From the NCBI GenBank assembly GCA_036345935.2, contig JADWOT020000572.1, forward strand, positions 1 through 64,000: a stretch of DNA of 64,000 bases. Reading direction: 5' to 3'. The stretch is from Taenia hydatigena. Taxonomy: Eukaryota; Platyhelminthes; Cestoda; Cyclophyllidea; Taeniidae. The position numbers and the translations under genes were made by a program. This document shows positions 47,449 through 59,539 of this stretch, one piece after another. The notes beneath the pieces are model-generated. The model saw nothing but the letters and a program-made list of their open reading frames with translations. It had not been told where the DNA came from and searched no databases. Each line of letters starts with the position of its first letter. Positions within the stretch are counted from its first letter, which is position 1.

Positions 47449-50272
47449 CTGGACTTTACGGGATGTATGGGACGTATTACTGTCCATGCAATAGTGGGCG
47501 TGCTTAGAACTCGCTGCGCTCATGCAAATCATAGGAGCTGAATGACTGAAGAAAGCAGCACCTACAGTATGAAGCGGAGAGAATTAAAATTTAGCCAGTC
47601 CATAGTAAGTGGAGGGGAGCTCTGGATAGGTAGGTTATCGTGCAGCACCTGTAAAGGTGATTCACCAAGCCGCGCTTGACTACACGCAATATCCTCGATG
47701 ATGAGTGACGGAATGGTTGTATTTTCGGCATGAACTGTTGGCTCTTCTTGCCAAAATTTACCTACAATTGGGCAAAATTTTGTAGCTTAATTAGATGCGC
47801 AACGCTTGCACGGAATATTATGTAATGGTTTCCACCTTTTACTTATTTCTGTGCAAGCTGGGACGAAGACACTGCTCTCCTTTATGAGCATCAATGCCCA
47901 CTACTACTTAAACAGCGTTCTGTCTGCGAGCTAATGGATAGATAGGCGGCCCTCAGTTGTTGTCGACTGCATAATACATCCTACTTTTATCAGCCAAAGA
48001 ATTTGCATAGCGTTTCTCTCTCCATCGCCTATTAGTTGCTAGTGCTAGAAGTTGGTATCGCCTTTCATCACAAACTATCGGTATCAATGACCAAGTCTCA
48101 CCAGCTTTAGACGTTGCGCTAGTCTTGATTCATCCTTTTTGTTTGTTGACTTTAAGCAGACATCATGCTTAACAGAAATTGGTGTTTAAGCACAGTTTGC
48201 ATCACGTTTGACCGAGCTCTACTCAAATGCATATGGTTATTCCATAGATTATGTCAAGTTATCAATTTGCATAGCCGTAACTTTGGGATAAAATATCAAT
48301 CTAGGTGGTCTTTGGCCTAGGCTCATGGGTAGGAACAAAGCAGGGCTAATCAACTTGTTTTCTGTTCGCTGATATAATCCCAATGTCGGCTTGAAATTCC
48401 GGGCTTTGCATAGAAGTATTTTTAGCTGTGAAACGCATAGGCATCAATGTTTGAAGAAAGGAAGACGTGCTTTTATGAATAAGAAACACATTAAAACAGA
48501 AAAAAAACACGTTGGAAATAATGTTAAGCAAATAGATGGATAGAAAGCTAGGTGTTATTTCTGTCTCTTATCGGTTATTTTATTAACCAACACAGAAGTA
48601 GGAACTAAAAGTGGCTAAAAATTAAGGCAGGTCCGACGGTTTTTGTACTGCGTTCGGGAGCAATGGTAAGAACTGAAGGCAATAATATTTCATAAGATCT
48701 GAACATTGAAGTGGATGCATCGCTCTACTACCTTGTCAATCAAAAATTAAATGAGAGTAGAATTTTGTTTAGTTTTGATTTATATTAGTCTACTTTGTTG
48801 CTAACTCGTCAGCACATTTCTCCAACCTTTACGGAATGCATGCTATCAGTGCATGCCGAATGTATTTGTGTGATGCAGAGTTTACAAAGATCCCCATTTG
48901 CCTGGTAAAAAGGCCCTGCATAAAATGTTCAAAATGGTACTTTGGCGAATACAAACCTCACACTCCACTTTGCTAGGACGCAGCGTGTTTGTTTTCACAA
49001 CTAAAAATCTATACTGGATGGGTTTTAGCACCGTGCAGCTGTGAGAATGCGCTCTCGCTTCTGAAAGACTGGCTCTTTGGCGTTCATGTTCTTTTAAGAG
49101 TTTTGGTACTTGCACTTGTTCTTCTTTTCTTCAGCTTTATACTGCACCTATTATCGGCAAACTTCTAAAACAAACCATTGCTGTGTTTGCGGCAAGGCGA
49201 ATTTCGGCAAAACATAAATGTTATCTTAATGGCAAAGTCTTTGATTTGAAACCGCACATGTTCAGATGATCAACCCTGTCGTCGTAAAGTTCTTGAATAA
49301 GGATCAGAGCGATTTAGTTGCTTATGCCCCAAATATGGAGCATATACACTCACCCACATCACACCTTTGTAAAGGCAAAAACGCAAAATAAAATCCTGGA
49401 TAATCTTTGCGCAAGTCGCGCTGTAATCATAAAGCTATCGCTGATTAAGTCATTGATTTTGTCTCTTTAGCATCGACAGACAGACTTGGATATAAACGGT
49501 TCTTTTATGTCGACGTTTGAAGCCAACGCTTTGGTTAGATCGGTGGCAAAATGACACACTGTTAATGGAGAACCAAGGACTTGCTTTGTTACTTGATTAT
49601 TCAAGTCAACGTACGCAGGTTCAGACCACAGGTTGTGCTACTTAACCGGCATTAGTAAGGTATCTTCTTGGTCATTAATATGCTGGCCGTTTGTGGATAT
49701 AGAAGCATGTAAAGGTCATGGCTTCGTTTGTTAACAGATGTTCTTCATTTTTTGGGGCGCAGGCGAGTTGATTTGCAGAAAACTACTCACTCAAAGTGGC
49801 GGACGCTTCTTAGGATGCAGTTATAAAGGAAGCACTTAAGAATTAATTATTCAAGTTTGTTCAAACAAAACAATTTCCCTGCAGCTACTTCCTGTGACAA
49901 TATAAAAAATGCTTTTATTGTCTTTGCGCTAGTCATAACTGTCTAAATATTTTCACAACTTGCCAACTTATTTGATTTGATTTGATAATCCGGTTCGTTG
50001 TCCATCAATTTATGCAGACACTTCAGCCCCTGTTGGTTGACATGCAATAGCCGGATGATGGATGCGAAGGATTATTTTCCAATGGATATGTTTGCGTAAG
50101 CCTAATCCTCACCCGCGTCGTAGAAGCGTTTGCTGCTCTCCACGCAGACGTCATAACCAACCTTCTTTGTTTTACTCTAATCGCCCTCGCAGTGGCTCAA
50201 TTCCCAGCATATCCGCGTGCCCAGAGGCGAATGGAAAGGAAGAGATGGGTAGCAAGAGTGCAATCGTGAATT
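47449..50272. other. No recognisable gene
   Basis: Short frames without motifs (77 codons minus at 48882-49115 is typical). No repeat copies seen. Confidence 0.35.
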
Positions 50273-50344
50273 TGCTGCTACTCGGGCTCGAAGCAGGACG
50301 TTTGGATCTTCAGTTTGCTGCCCTCTAATCTGAGCTACCACAGC
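50273..50344 (-). pseudogene. tRNA-Phe-derived relic, anticodon GAA
   Basis: The reverse complement begins GCTGTGGTAGCTCAGATTAG and contains the anticodon loop CTGAAGA (GAA, Phe). The B-box region is GCTTCGAGCCC. The ends GCTGTGG/TAGCAGC still pair at six of seven positions, counting a wobble. The anticodon and T stems are badly mismatched, so it is not a working gene. Confidence 0.6.
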
Positions 50345-53300
50345 ATGCCCGATTTTCAGTGTTGCAACCAGCACTAACCACAAAACCCACTCGATGGTCA
50401 AATACGTATCGCCGCAGGTTAGAGATAGATTAGGTCGACCTCATCCAACTAACGTGCCATTATGCAAAGGTAAAAATGCTGGGTGGTGATCGCACCTCTT
50501 TGGTAGTTTACACCTTCGTCAAGCAGCATTATGGGCATTACTAATTAGGCTTGGCAGAGAGAAAATATCTTTAGTACAATAGATCAATATGATCGATAAG
50601 ACCACCCGCTGTGTACCAGTTGCCTACTGGTCATCTGCGCAGTCGGTTGGCTCATTCACTGATCCACTTGACTTAAGGCGAGTTGGACTGCGAACGATTA
50701 CACGGCTTGGTAAGTGGAAAATAATTTCAACATGGGGCAGTTAATTGTTGCATATATATGCCCAAAACGCATTGCCAGATTAGAAAATATTGCAGATCGG
50801 TCTGCGGGTGCCTTGGATCATTGACAATTACTTATTGCACAAAGAACTCTCATTTATTTACCTTATTGTGCATGAGACCTAAGCCATTTTGAAAACCAAT
50901 GTTTTTATACATAAGATCGCTCCTTCCATGATCGCTTCATGTCCGTCGGGTAAACGATCGTTACGTTTAAAGATAATCGGCTGATATTGTAAATATATAG
51001 CTAAGAGGGGCATCATTCAAAGTTATGATAGATTTGTGCACGAGGGAAATCTAGTATTAGTCTTGCTAACTTGCCAAACATGTCGTACTTGCAAGAAAGA
51101 GCGTTGACAATTTAGGCTCATGGTATGTTGAGGAACATTTCATTAGAAGGGCAGAGCGCGGCAATGATTGACAGATTAAAAGGCACTAATCCATAGTCAT
51201 TTGTTTTGAAGAGCGGTCCCCAGGTAGCAAGGTAGTATCCGTCAGTCAAACACAAGCCAGCGTTAGTCAGAGCATCGTCAACGCTGCCACTCGAGACGGC
51301 CTTATGGATTGCGCACGTATACCATTTCCATCAGCGTACTTTGCCGCGGCGTTCCTGCTAACCTTGAAGAGCACACCAACCAAAAGGCCGCGTGAAAGTG
51401 AGATTGAATCGAAGGTGTTGCCTCTTCAGTCAATCCTCATCCAATAGTCATTATTCGTCCATCCGCTTCTCTTGGCCTAATTTCTCTGCTCACCGCTGTT
51501 CTTCTTCATTTTGATTAAGGCAGGCATCTCGCGGTGGGGTAGAGAGGTACCTGAATCCCCAAACGGTGACCGACCCAAAGGTTAGCATCAGAAAGGAATA
51601 TCAAGGAACATCGGCATCTTTTCCTTTGCATGCACGATGATGTAAGAAAATCGCCTAAGGTGGAAAGCAAAGGCGAGTGATGTCTTCTCTTGCAAAACCA
51701 TCAACAAAGAATGGTGTCAAAAGCCCGCATTAGTCGACACTGGGAGCCACCACGTGGCACGTGCAACTAATCGATTTACACGTGTCAGGCTCAAAGAGGT
51801 CAAGCACACAGCCAACATCCAGACATTCTTCGCTGCGTGTTATTTTGTCAGTGCTTCCCTCCTGCTTCGGTTCCACCCTGCCTCCGGTCTCCCTTTATCC
51901 TCCACTTCCGTCGCCTTGTATCGGCTCGTCATTCCCAATCTCTCCAACCCGTCGTTCTCGGGACCTCAAAGGGTTACAATCGACAAATGTAGTAGGAATT
52001 TGGGGTAGGTTTTGCTACCAATCCCTCTTCCTTTCCTTATGCCATCTTCCTTTTCTTCTCTTTTGCTAGATTTTCGTGCGTTATTTTGATATTATCGCAT
52101 CTGATATCCAGCGTTTAGCCTTATTGAGTGTGCCATTTAGAAAAGGAATTTAAATCCCCCCTACCAATTTGAATCCTTCATATTTAGTTCAGACAAATGG
52201 CTAGATGAGTGAGTGTGGCACCACGGCCCTATGCGGATCTTCCTAGGGTGCTCAATCCCAGTCCCCCTTTCTCATTCCCAAACCTCTCGCCTCTCATTTC
52301 CATAAATTCGCATCACATCGCCTCTATCTCAGCCACTCCTTTGTCTCCTCCAGACAATGAAGCATGTTTCGTTACGCATACGGGAAAAATATATGTGCTG
52401 CTGGTAGCTGTCGTGATGAGAGGCAAGGATTTGTTCAAGCGTAGGATTGCGAACACGTACCATGTAGCATGGTACTCAAGACCATGTCTAACTTGATTGG
52501 ACTAGTTTTCATTGTAATACCACAGAGGGGATAAGTCAACTGGGATAGAATGTGGCAGGCTTGGACAAATAAGGAAAGATGCAAGTTGACGCTACCTCAT
52601 CTTCAGAGGAGCCTCTATGCGTTACCATCCAAGTCAACCACAGCATTTTATATGGTCCGCCTAGTCGACCGGGCACAACTCCATGCCATGTGAAATGAGG
52701 CCTTTCTTTTCTTCTTTTCAGATATTAGGGCTCACAATGTGCGCCAAAGAACTGGGTCTGATGGCACTCTCGAAATGGAGGGATAAAGGCGCATTTGTTT
52801 ACCCCTTCTTTCTTACACCCTACTGCGCTTCATCTTTGGTGAGTGTCTCCTTCGTCTCCCACTATGCTCGATGCACTCCCAAGTATTGCGTCTTGCATTA
52901 TGGTCTACTGAGTATTCTTCATGCATTCAGCTCACCCAAAGGAAGGTAGTGGGTGGTCGCCTGCATTCCAGTTCCTTACTGTTGTCTTTTCGCTTTGGCG
53001 CCATGAGGATCACACGTTCCTCTGCCTCCCTTACGCATCTTTTGCCTTCACCTTCTTTGAACTCAACCTCGAGTAGCCCCCACCTTCTCCTCCCCACCTC
53101 ATCCTCTGCAAGCGCCCTCATCGTAATTTCCCTTCACTTCTCCATCAATCTCATCTTTGATTATAACATGAATAAACAAGGCCAAGATTCATAGCCTAGA
53201 ACATGCTAGCACAGGCTAGGCCGAATGTGACTAAATCACAATGTACTGGAGACCTGCACTCGTTTCAGCATAGCTTAGCTTGGATTGCCAAGAACTTTCC

Positions 53301-53779
53301 ATTTCCATCTTTTTTACTGTCTAGCCTTGGTCCCACCTCCTACCCTAACACCTACTCCCGCGAAAGCGAATGTGAGCGCACTGCTTCGACTTCGCAATTC
53401 GCAGGCCAGTTGAACTTCTACCTTCCTATCTCACTACCAACCCCTTTTTTTCACCTTCTAGAGATCGCCTCAGCCTGGAGCCCTACAATGACTAGTAAGA
53501 ATACGTCACCCCTCTTAAGACTACCTACACTCTGTTCACTATGTGTATCGGCCTCTGTTTTTCTGTCGGTCCTAAGGTTGTGCTTGTGTGTCAATGTCCA
53601 CTTCCTATTTTGTTCTTTTAGAGTCGTATTAAATGTGGAAACGTGTGTGTGTGTGTGGATATAATAGAGTGTATCTGATTGTCTTCTTCGAACTTCAAAC
53701 TTTCTACAATTCGAACACAAAATTAGGTATAGCGGCGGGACTTTCGATGAAGTAAGCAGCACATTCGACAGGGCAGAGG
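50345..53779. other. No recognised gene; long pyrimidine-rich stretch 51.8-53.6 kb
   Basis: From about 51840 to 53600 the plus strand is C/T-rich and several overlapping frames stay open (51754-52008, 52209-52496, 52683-52949, 52871-53194, and 153 codons at 53203-53664). They are Ser/Leu/Pro-rich with no motif, and several overlap in different frames, which is expected from composition alone. GTGTGTGTGTGTGTG occurs at 53644-53657. I do not call genes here. Confidence 0.35.
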
Positions 53780-54645
53780 TAGTCTCACTGAGAGACTATG
53801 AGGCAGTCATTGCAAACCTCGTGATGGGGTTGCGTCAGAATTTCTGGGACAGAGAGGAGGAAGTGTCTCGTCCACCCCCTGTTCCCACTGAAATCCGTTA
53901 GCTATGACCTATTTGTTAAAAGGACTACAAGCCAGAATGCAAGGAGACAATCGAGAAACGCGCCACACCCTTATTTATTTTGGAAATCTGTGTTGCACTG
54001 AATGCATCCTCAGGATATCCTGTGTGACGAGCGACGCATTCACCGAAGACGACAGAAGCCACCACCATATTTTTAATTTGTAACAAATTCGCCAGCCTGC
54101 TCAAAAGTGGCTTTTCAACTTTCGTATTGCATGATGTTTAAGCGCAAGTTAAAGTTTAACCTTTCTACCACCCTCAAATCTGTGGTGATACGAATAAATA
54201 TTTGCCTAGGAAATGACATGATCCTTTTCTCGAAGTCTTTACAAATGCAAGGTGACAACTGCATTATCCAAATTGCTTCAGCAGCCATATTATTTGAATC
54301 GGTCGTGCTCATTGGACGCGAATTCAGTTGAGGTGCCCTCTGAAAGGGTGCTTGAGCACTTGTCCTCTATTTATGAGTAGAATGTCGTCGCCTTCAACTT
54401 CAGCAGGCGCGATCAAAATAAGCCTTAGCCGAGATCGTGAACATTCTGCTACGAACAACGCTTCAAAGTGCATTCTACGCGATCGTCACAATGAACGTCT
54501 ATCCGTCGGTGTGGTCGGATGAAATACTTGGTGGGGCAGGTGATGGGTAGGTGCAAATATTGAATTCCGCTGCGAAAAATGGATATGACTGTGGAAATTT
54601 AGCGGCATACCAGCAATATTTCCTCGGGGTGCTTCGTCTCAATCT
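53780..54645 (+). repeat. Unclassified repeat R6, copy 2
   Basis: Inverted relative to 28258-29740 (anchors listed there). Continuous here where copy 1 has about 470 bp extra: GCGCAAGTTAAAGTTTAACC joins directly to the TTTCTACC segment. Both copies share an in-frame stretch at their 5' end in R6 orientation (LRDYEAVIANLVMG here, LRDHEAAIANTVMG from the minus strand at 29.7 kb), which suggests former coding sequence. Class unknown. Confidence 0.7.
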
Positions 54646-56013
54646 AGGTCATTGAACCGTAAATGAAGCAACTATTTCAGGTGCGCATCGGAATAACTCA
54701 CAGAATATTTGAATTCATTATCATTCGGACAGTATATAGGCCAAGGAAATTCGTTTCGGTCAATCTCAGCCTTTCCGCATGAATTTCTATGTCTTAAGTC
54801 CTCTTTGATTGATGCATTGACACTACAAATTGATTAGCGCGCTTAATGCTTAATGGCGCGATATCTTACTGATGGACTGGTGGTCATCAATCCCGAATCT
54901 CACCTAGACGGCGCGTATTTAATTCTCAGTTGATCATATTTGACAGTTTTTAACTGCATCAGGCTTGAATGATTACAACGCTTACAATTTGAAATGTTCC
55001 CAATTTCTGCACCTGTAGACCGACTGTTCTTTCAAAACTTTTTCTATGTTCAGAATAATTATTAATTTCTGCCGCAACTGCTAGCCCTGTTTTGTGGAGG
55101 AGCCATCTTATTTGCATAAATGCGCCACCTTAGCCGTGCTCGATTTATTGGCGATTGCTAACAAGGTTAGGCATGCATTAAACCCTTTACGCATAATCCA
55201 CGCTGTGGCTGCTCGAAACATCATACGGCCGTACTGACGAGGAAATGTTTCCACCTGTGGAATTCGTTGACACATTGCTGCGGGCGTCTTTCGATCAAGG
55301 TCGAATTTTATTTGAGACCAATCGCATAAGTTTTGGACTAAACTTATTTGTTTTAGGATTTTTGTGTATTTTTTACATGTTTGCAATCCAAACATCGATA
55401 AATCGGTAGGCCAGGTAGCATGAACCACTACAGAATAAATGCACCTTTATCTAGAGTTGGTGCTCGCATTGCTGCTCTTGTGAACACTCGCTCAATGGTG
55501 CCCACCATCGAAATTGGAATACACAGACTGATGCCGTGTAGCATCTAGAGCGTCTTACGAAAGTCGTATCCTATATCAATAGCATTCAACCCTGAGGTTT
55601 GGTGATTCTTGTGACAGAATGCATGGGCTGTGCCAATAGTTGGATTATTAATATGCTTGTAAGCTAAGTTAATGCACATGCGGCACGTACCCGTGAACAA
55701 TGCAGTGGATCTTGTGAATACTGCCGCATGATGGACACATTAGCGCTAGTTACGGACGGCCATCTGAGTCTGCAATGCAGTAGGTGAAAAATCGGCTGTT
55801 CTGCGATAGTTCAATCAGAAGAAAGTTCGTGTTTAGGCGTCTACGCACCTACCTTGGATCACGATGGGCATCAATTTTGCTGTTCTTTTATCCAGCCCTT
55901 CCGCACAAACCTCTACGCTAACATATACGGCCGGCAGTGCCCTAGCAAGGGCAGTAAGAGTGGATTAGAAGAAGTCTACACATCACCATGTGTGGAGGTT
56001 AAAGGTATCGTTA
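54646..56013. other. No recognisable gene
   Basis: A 106-codon minus frame (55108-55428) has no motif. Nothing else seen. Confidence 0.35.
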
Positions 56014-56095
56014 CGACGCAGGTGAGGTTCAAGCTCACGCGGGGAGACCCCAATGGATTAGCAGTCCATCGCCTTAACCACTCGGCCACCGCGTC
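56014..56095 (-). tRNA. tRNA-Ser (GCT), nearly intact
   Basis: The reverse complement is an 82-nt class II tRNA starting GACGCGGTGGCCGAGTGGTT. The acceptor stem GACGCGG/CTGCGTC is fully paired with one wobble. The anticodon stem TGGA/TCCA surrounds CTGCTAA (anticodon GCT), and there is a proper variable arm GGG-GTCT-CCC. The discriminator is G, as expected for Ser. The T stem GTGAG/CTCAC is perfect, but the loop is CTTGAAC instead of the canonical TTCRANN, which breaks C56 and the pol III B box. There is no T4 run just downstream. It is a recent pseudogene or a weakly transcribed gene. The plus-strand 87-codon frame across it is a shadow. Confidence 0.75.
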
Positions 56096-56803
56096 CGACT
56101 CTAACTCCTCTTTTTAGCTCAACCAGCCCCTTTCTCACACGAAATAACTCACCAACTTCATTACCCACTTCAACATGTTACACATCGCTGTGCATACCTC
56201 GAGTAGATAAAAATGGAGAGCCATACATAAAAGGATCAAATGGACTATGAACAAATACGGCTAATGATAAAAGTCCGCGGAAAAACATTGCTAATGCTCT
56301 CAAAGCTAGCTGCACACTCTCCGGCATTCGTTCATTCGACTAATCTTTCTCGCCGACCCCTGTGCACAACTTCGCTAGTGCCCTAACAACGCCATCTTAG
56401 TGACCGCCTCTCCTGCTTTGCCGGTACTTCCCATGCTTATAGCCCTTCCTTCTGTTCATCGCCCCATTCCGCCTCAGCATTATCATGCCGTATAAGTGGG
56501 GATAATGTTGTTGTTGGTGTGTAGTTAATCACATCCTCCCTAGTCGAGATTGACTGTTTTTAAATTTGTGCCTCTTCTTTCCCTATTGTTTTCACTTACA
56601 CATTTGAGCTTGCCCTTTTATGCTCCTTAACAATTTAGTGCTTTTCCGTACACTTGAATGTATTTTATTCAAAAGGGCTTTATTCAGCTATAATTTCCTT
56701 GTTGTTCGCTTCTTGTGAACAAATCGCTAGAATTCTTTAGTGCTACACTTCTGTGCCAGAGCTAACGTCAACCTGATTGCTGCATCTCATCAGGCATCCA
56801 CAG
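56096..56803. other. Region upstream of the CAP gene; first exon not found
   Basis: The CAP gene needs a start codon and signal peptide before 56804, but I find no convincing ATG plus hydrophobic leader with a donor here. The frame is open back to about 56738 without an ATG. No core promoter element can be defended. Confidence 0.35.
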
Positions 56804-57854
56804 ATGTGGAACAAGTGCGAATGCTAGAGGCTCATTTGGAAGTTCGGGAGAGAGTGTACCCTCCTGCTAGCGATATGCTACTAATGGCACGTTTCTCCTC
56901 CTTACGTCCATGATCAGCGGCAAACTTGTTCGCACTTTAAGTTGCCTCACGTGCTAATTTACTTGGCGGCATTCCATAACCTTTTTTTTCTACTTACCCA
57001 TTTGTATTTGACCGGCAGATTATTGGGCCAATCGATGCAGGTTCGAGCATCCAGATTGGAGTCGATATCCACAATACGCGGGACTTGGACAAAATATCGC
57101 ATTTATCAGTGGCTTTAAGCCACCCATCACCGAAGCCGCTTGTGGCTGGAAGAGTGAAGACAAGTACTACACTTATTTCAGGAACTCTTGCAGCTACGGG
57201 TGCGGTCATTACACACAGGTAAGTGAACAGCATGTGCATACCATTAATTAAGTGCAGCGCATAGATGCCATCGAGTGCGCTTTGTGAGGTCATTTCTTCC
57301 CAAGTATTGCAAGCCTACTTGCGATTTCATGCGGGTTGAGAGAGTAAACGTAAATGAGTGGAAGCATAGAAAATGGTATTATGTGGCAAACCACCACATA
57401 GTATGGCTTGTTATGCTTTTTTGCGCACAACCAGATGGTGTGGGCGAATTCGAGTCTGGTCGACTGTGCCATGCGGCAGTGTGACAATATGCGATCTGGA
57501 TGGATAAATCCACGATACTTTACTGTGTGTCAATACATGAACGCGTAAGTGTGATTCCTTTTCGAACGATTGCTTGATCGGTTGGCTGGTGAAATTAATG
57601 GATGACTGTTTAGCTGTTTAAATAACACGGCTTTGACGTGTACAGTTGTGTCAGGGATAGTGAACTTCCTCAAAGGAAACCATTATGGAAAACAGCCATA
57701 TACATCTGGAACCAATTGCAGCAAATGCCCGATGGGATACTGGTGTTTCCGCAACCAGTGCGCCAAACAGCCTGCGTGCAAAAAAGTGCTGCTGACATTG
57801 GAATTGGAGACTCCTAAGGATAGAATTTTGCCAGAATGCATGGTCTGGAAATGA
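56804..57854 (+). CDS. Venom allergen-like secreted protein of the CAP (SCP/TAPS) superfamily, four candidate exons
   Basis: CAP proteins are secreted, cysteine-rich proteins; in parasitic flatworms they form a large family implicated in host interaction. Exon a (56804 to 56890 or 56905) carries MLEAHLEVRE, with the conserved His of the HNxxR-type helix, and PPASDML. Exon b (57019-57218, 200 nt) carries YWANRCRFEH, GLGQNIAF, the Trp/Glu pair of GWKSE and the CAP1 signature CGHYTQ. Exon c (57435-57544) carries MVWANSSLVDCA and VCQYMN (CAP2). Exon d (from 57676) carries GNHYGKQPY and the Cys-rich CSKCPMGYWC hinge, then a 30-residue tail to TGA at 57852-57854. Donors after b and c are GTAAGTG; acceptors are CGGCAG, AACCAG and CAAAG. 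Junctions a/b (phase 1) and b/c (phase 0) agree. Junction c/d does not: c ends in phase 2 and d opens in phase 1, so one base is gained or lost. The signal-peptide exon is missing. It is a gene or young pseudogene. Confidence 0.85.
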
Positions 57855-59102
57855 GCCCAACAACCACCGACTGTACTCGTTGCATCTGTCCTGGCGTCCT
57901 TGGAGTCGAGCATCACGTCTCCTACCCACCCTGCTGCACCAACTTTCTACCCTATTTTGAGCACCAAGTCGTCTTATGTTGCTGATAACTTCATTAAACT
58001 TAACGCTTTCTTTACTACCCTGATTGTCAGTGCAGTGATGGTTAAGGCATGCACGCATTTGCACGCTTAGGAGAATGTGAGTGCTGCTACGGAAGATTCC
58101 GATTGTATGGAGTGGTTCGGTAAACCAGACATCTGACTGTTCAAGAGAACGGGCGATTTCTGTTTAGTTATATGTTGCGCCCCTCTAGGCGGAGGCAAAT
58201 ATGTTGTAAAAATTTGTCAATGTTTTTCAATGCTCTACAAGTCATGAAAACGCTAACAATTTCAGAGTGGAGCACAAAGTTAAAGTAATAAAATAGGAAC
58301 ACACTTATTCATACTTAAGTTGCGAAGGTTAAGCTTTTATAATTTAAGAAGAGTTTATGCGTTGCAATCGAATCATTGGCCATTTCATCCTGTTTTAATG
58401 GATTTTAGTGATTTAGACTTCTGTTGGAGGCTGGTAGAGGCAATGTGAATCTTGCCACTGCTCAACTGTTTTAATTCTTACAATGCTATCATTCTTCTGC
58501 AGTTGTGCCTACACCCTGAGCGACGTGATACGTGATGGACTAATTCATACGAAAACCGCGATTAACCAAACCACTGACCTCACCATTGTTGATTAACAAA
58601 TGCGGTCCTTTGTAGGAGGTTTTGCAAATATCATTTGATTAGCTGAAGCATTGAAGCAAACAGTATGCTGCCCAGGCGTACCTTCTTAGAGAGTGTATTG
58701 GTGGTTTGACAAAAAGTCTGGCGAATTGATGCATTTGGACCGCGTTGGTTTTCGCATGGCTTGGAGATAAGGTTGATACTTAAATGGCCTACGTCTACAC
58801 ACAGGCTGCACCGAATTCACGCCGCTCTATGGTGCTTAAGGGACTTTATCACTTCCAATCTACAGCACATCAAGCTGCACTCAACGATTAAAGATGTTAG
58901 AATCGGCTCGGAGCAAAGTGCGTAATGTACCTCCTTAGATGCTTCATCACGCTCATTGCAATTAAAAAATCTTTTTTACTTTTCCAACAGTTTATTCAGT
59001 GTTCCTGCAATATCTGCGAAATCCATTGACGGAATTACTGTAACGACCTACTAAGCTTGAAAAATATGCTAGGTGCACACTTACTCCTTACCAGTAAGCA
59101 TA
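57855..59102. other. 3' flank of the CAP gene; no further gene
   Basis: AATAAA at 58287-58292, about 430 bp after the stop codon, is a possible polyadenylation signal, but the distance is long and the motif is common in AT-rich DNA. No other features seen. Confidence 0.3.
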
Positions 59103-59280
59103 AGCAAGGTTTATGCAGACGAGACAGTGAAACCTGCCACTTGTAAGCCGACCAACGGAAAGTGCAGATGAAAGGCATGCTCCGAAAGATCTCTGTTTAA
59201 GACGGATATATCGCCTAAACATAAATTGGAGAGCCGTCTCATTGACGCTAAATTTCTTGCACTTTTTGCACTGGAAACGA
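59103..59280 (-). mobile_element. Ty3/gypsy RT fragment (inverted arm)
   Basis: The minus strand encodes NLASMRRLS, then ISVLNRDLSEHAFHLHF and LVGLQVAGFTV. The last two match the stretch after the YxDD box of gypsy RT (DDxLVFSRxxEEHxxHLxxVFxRLxEAGFTV). It is an inverted duplicate of 59540-59695, with arms aligned in frame and differing by point changes. The catalytic aspartates are not preserved. Confidence 0.55.
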
Positions 59281-59539
59281 CACTACCGTCACGTATTACA
59301 CACGTTGTTCCCAACCGATTCAACTGGAGAGGATTTTTCCGATAATGGAAGTTAGGCGAATTTACTGTGAATTTTAGGCCACGGACAAGTGCGTTCTCCG
59401 ACTTAATTGGCCGCTTCTACAAATTTCAGACAATGCAATAAAAATGACATTGTTTGCATATATTAAACCTCTCTATTCTCAACCATTTCAAATGGTGCCT
59501 TTTTGCGAGTGGAAACTGATCTAATTCGCTTGAATCTGT

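Noticed and set aside
55854..56117. 87-codon plus-strand open frame
   Set aside because: It reads antisense through the tRNA-Ser block.
57651..58064. 137-codon minus-strand open frame
   Set aside because: It is antisense to the last exon of the CAP gene, whose Cys-rich hinge is clearly real on the plus strand.
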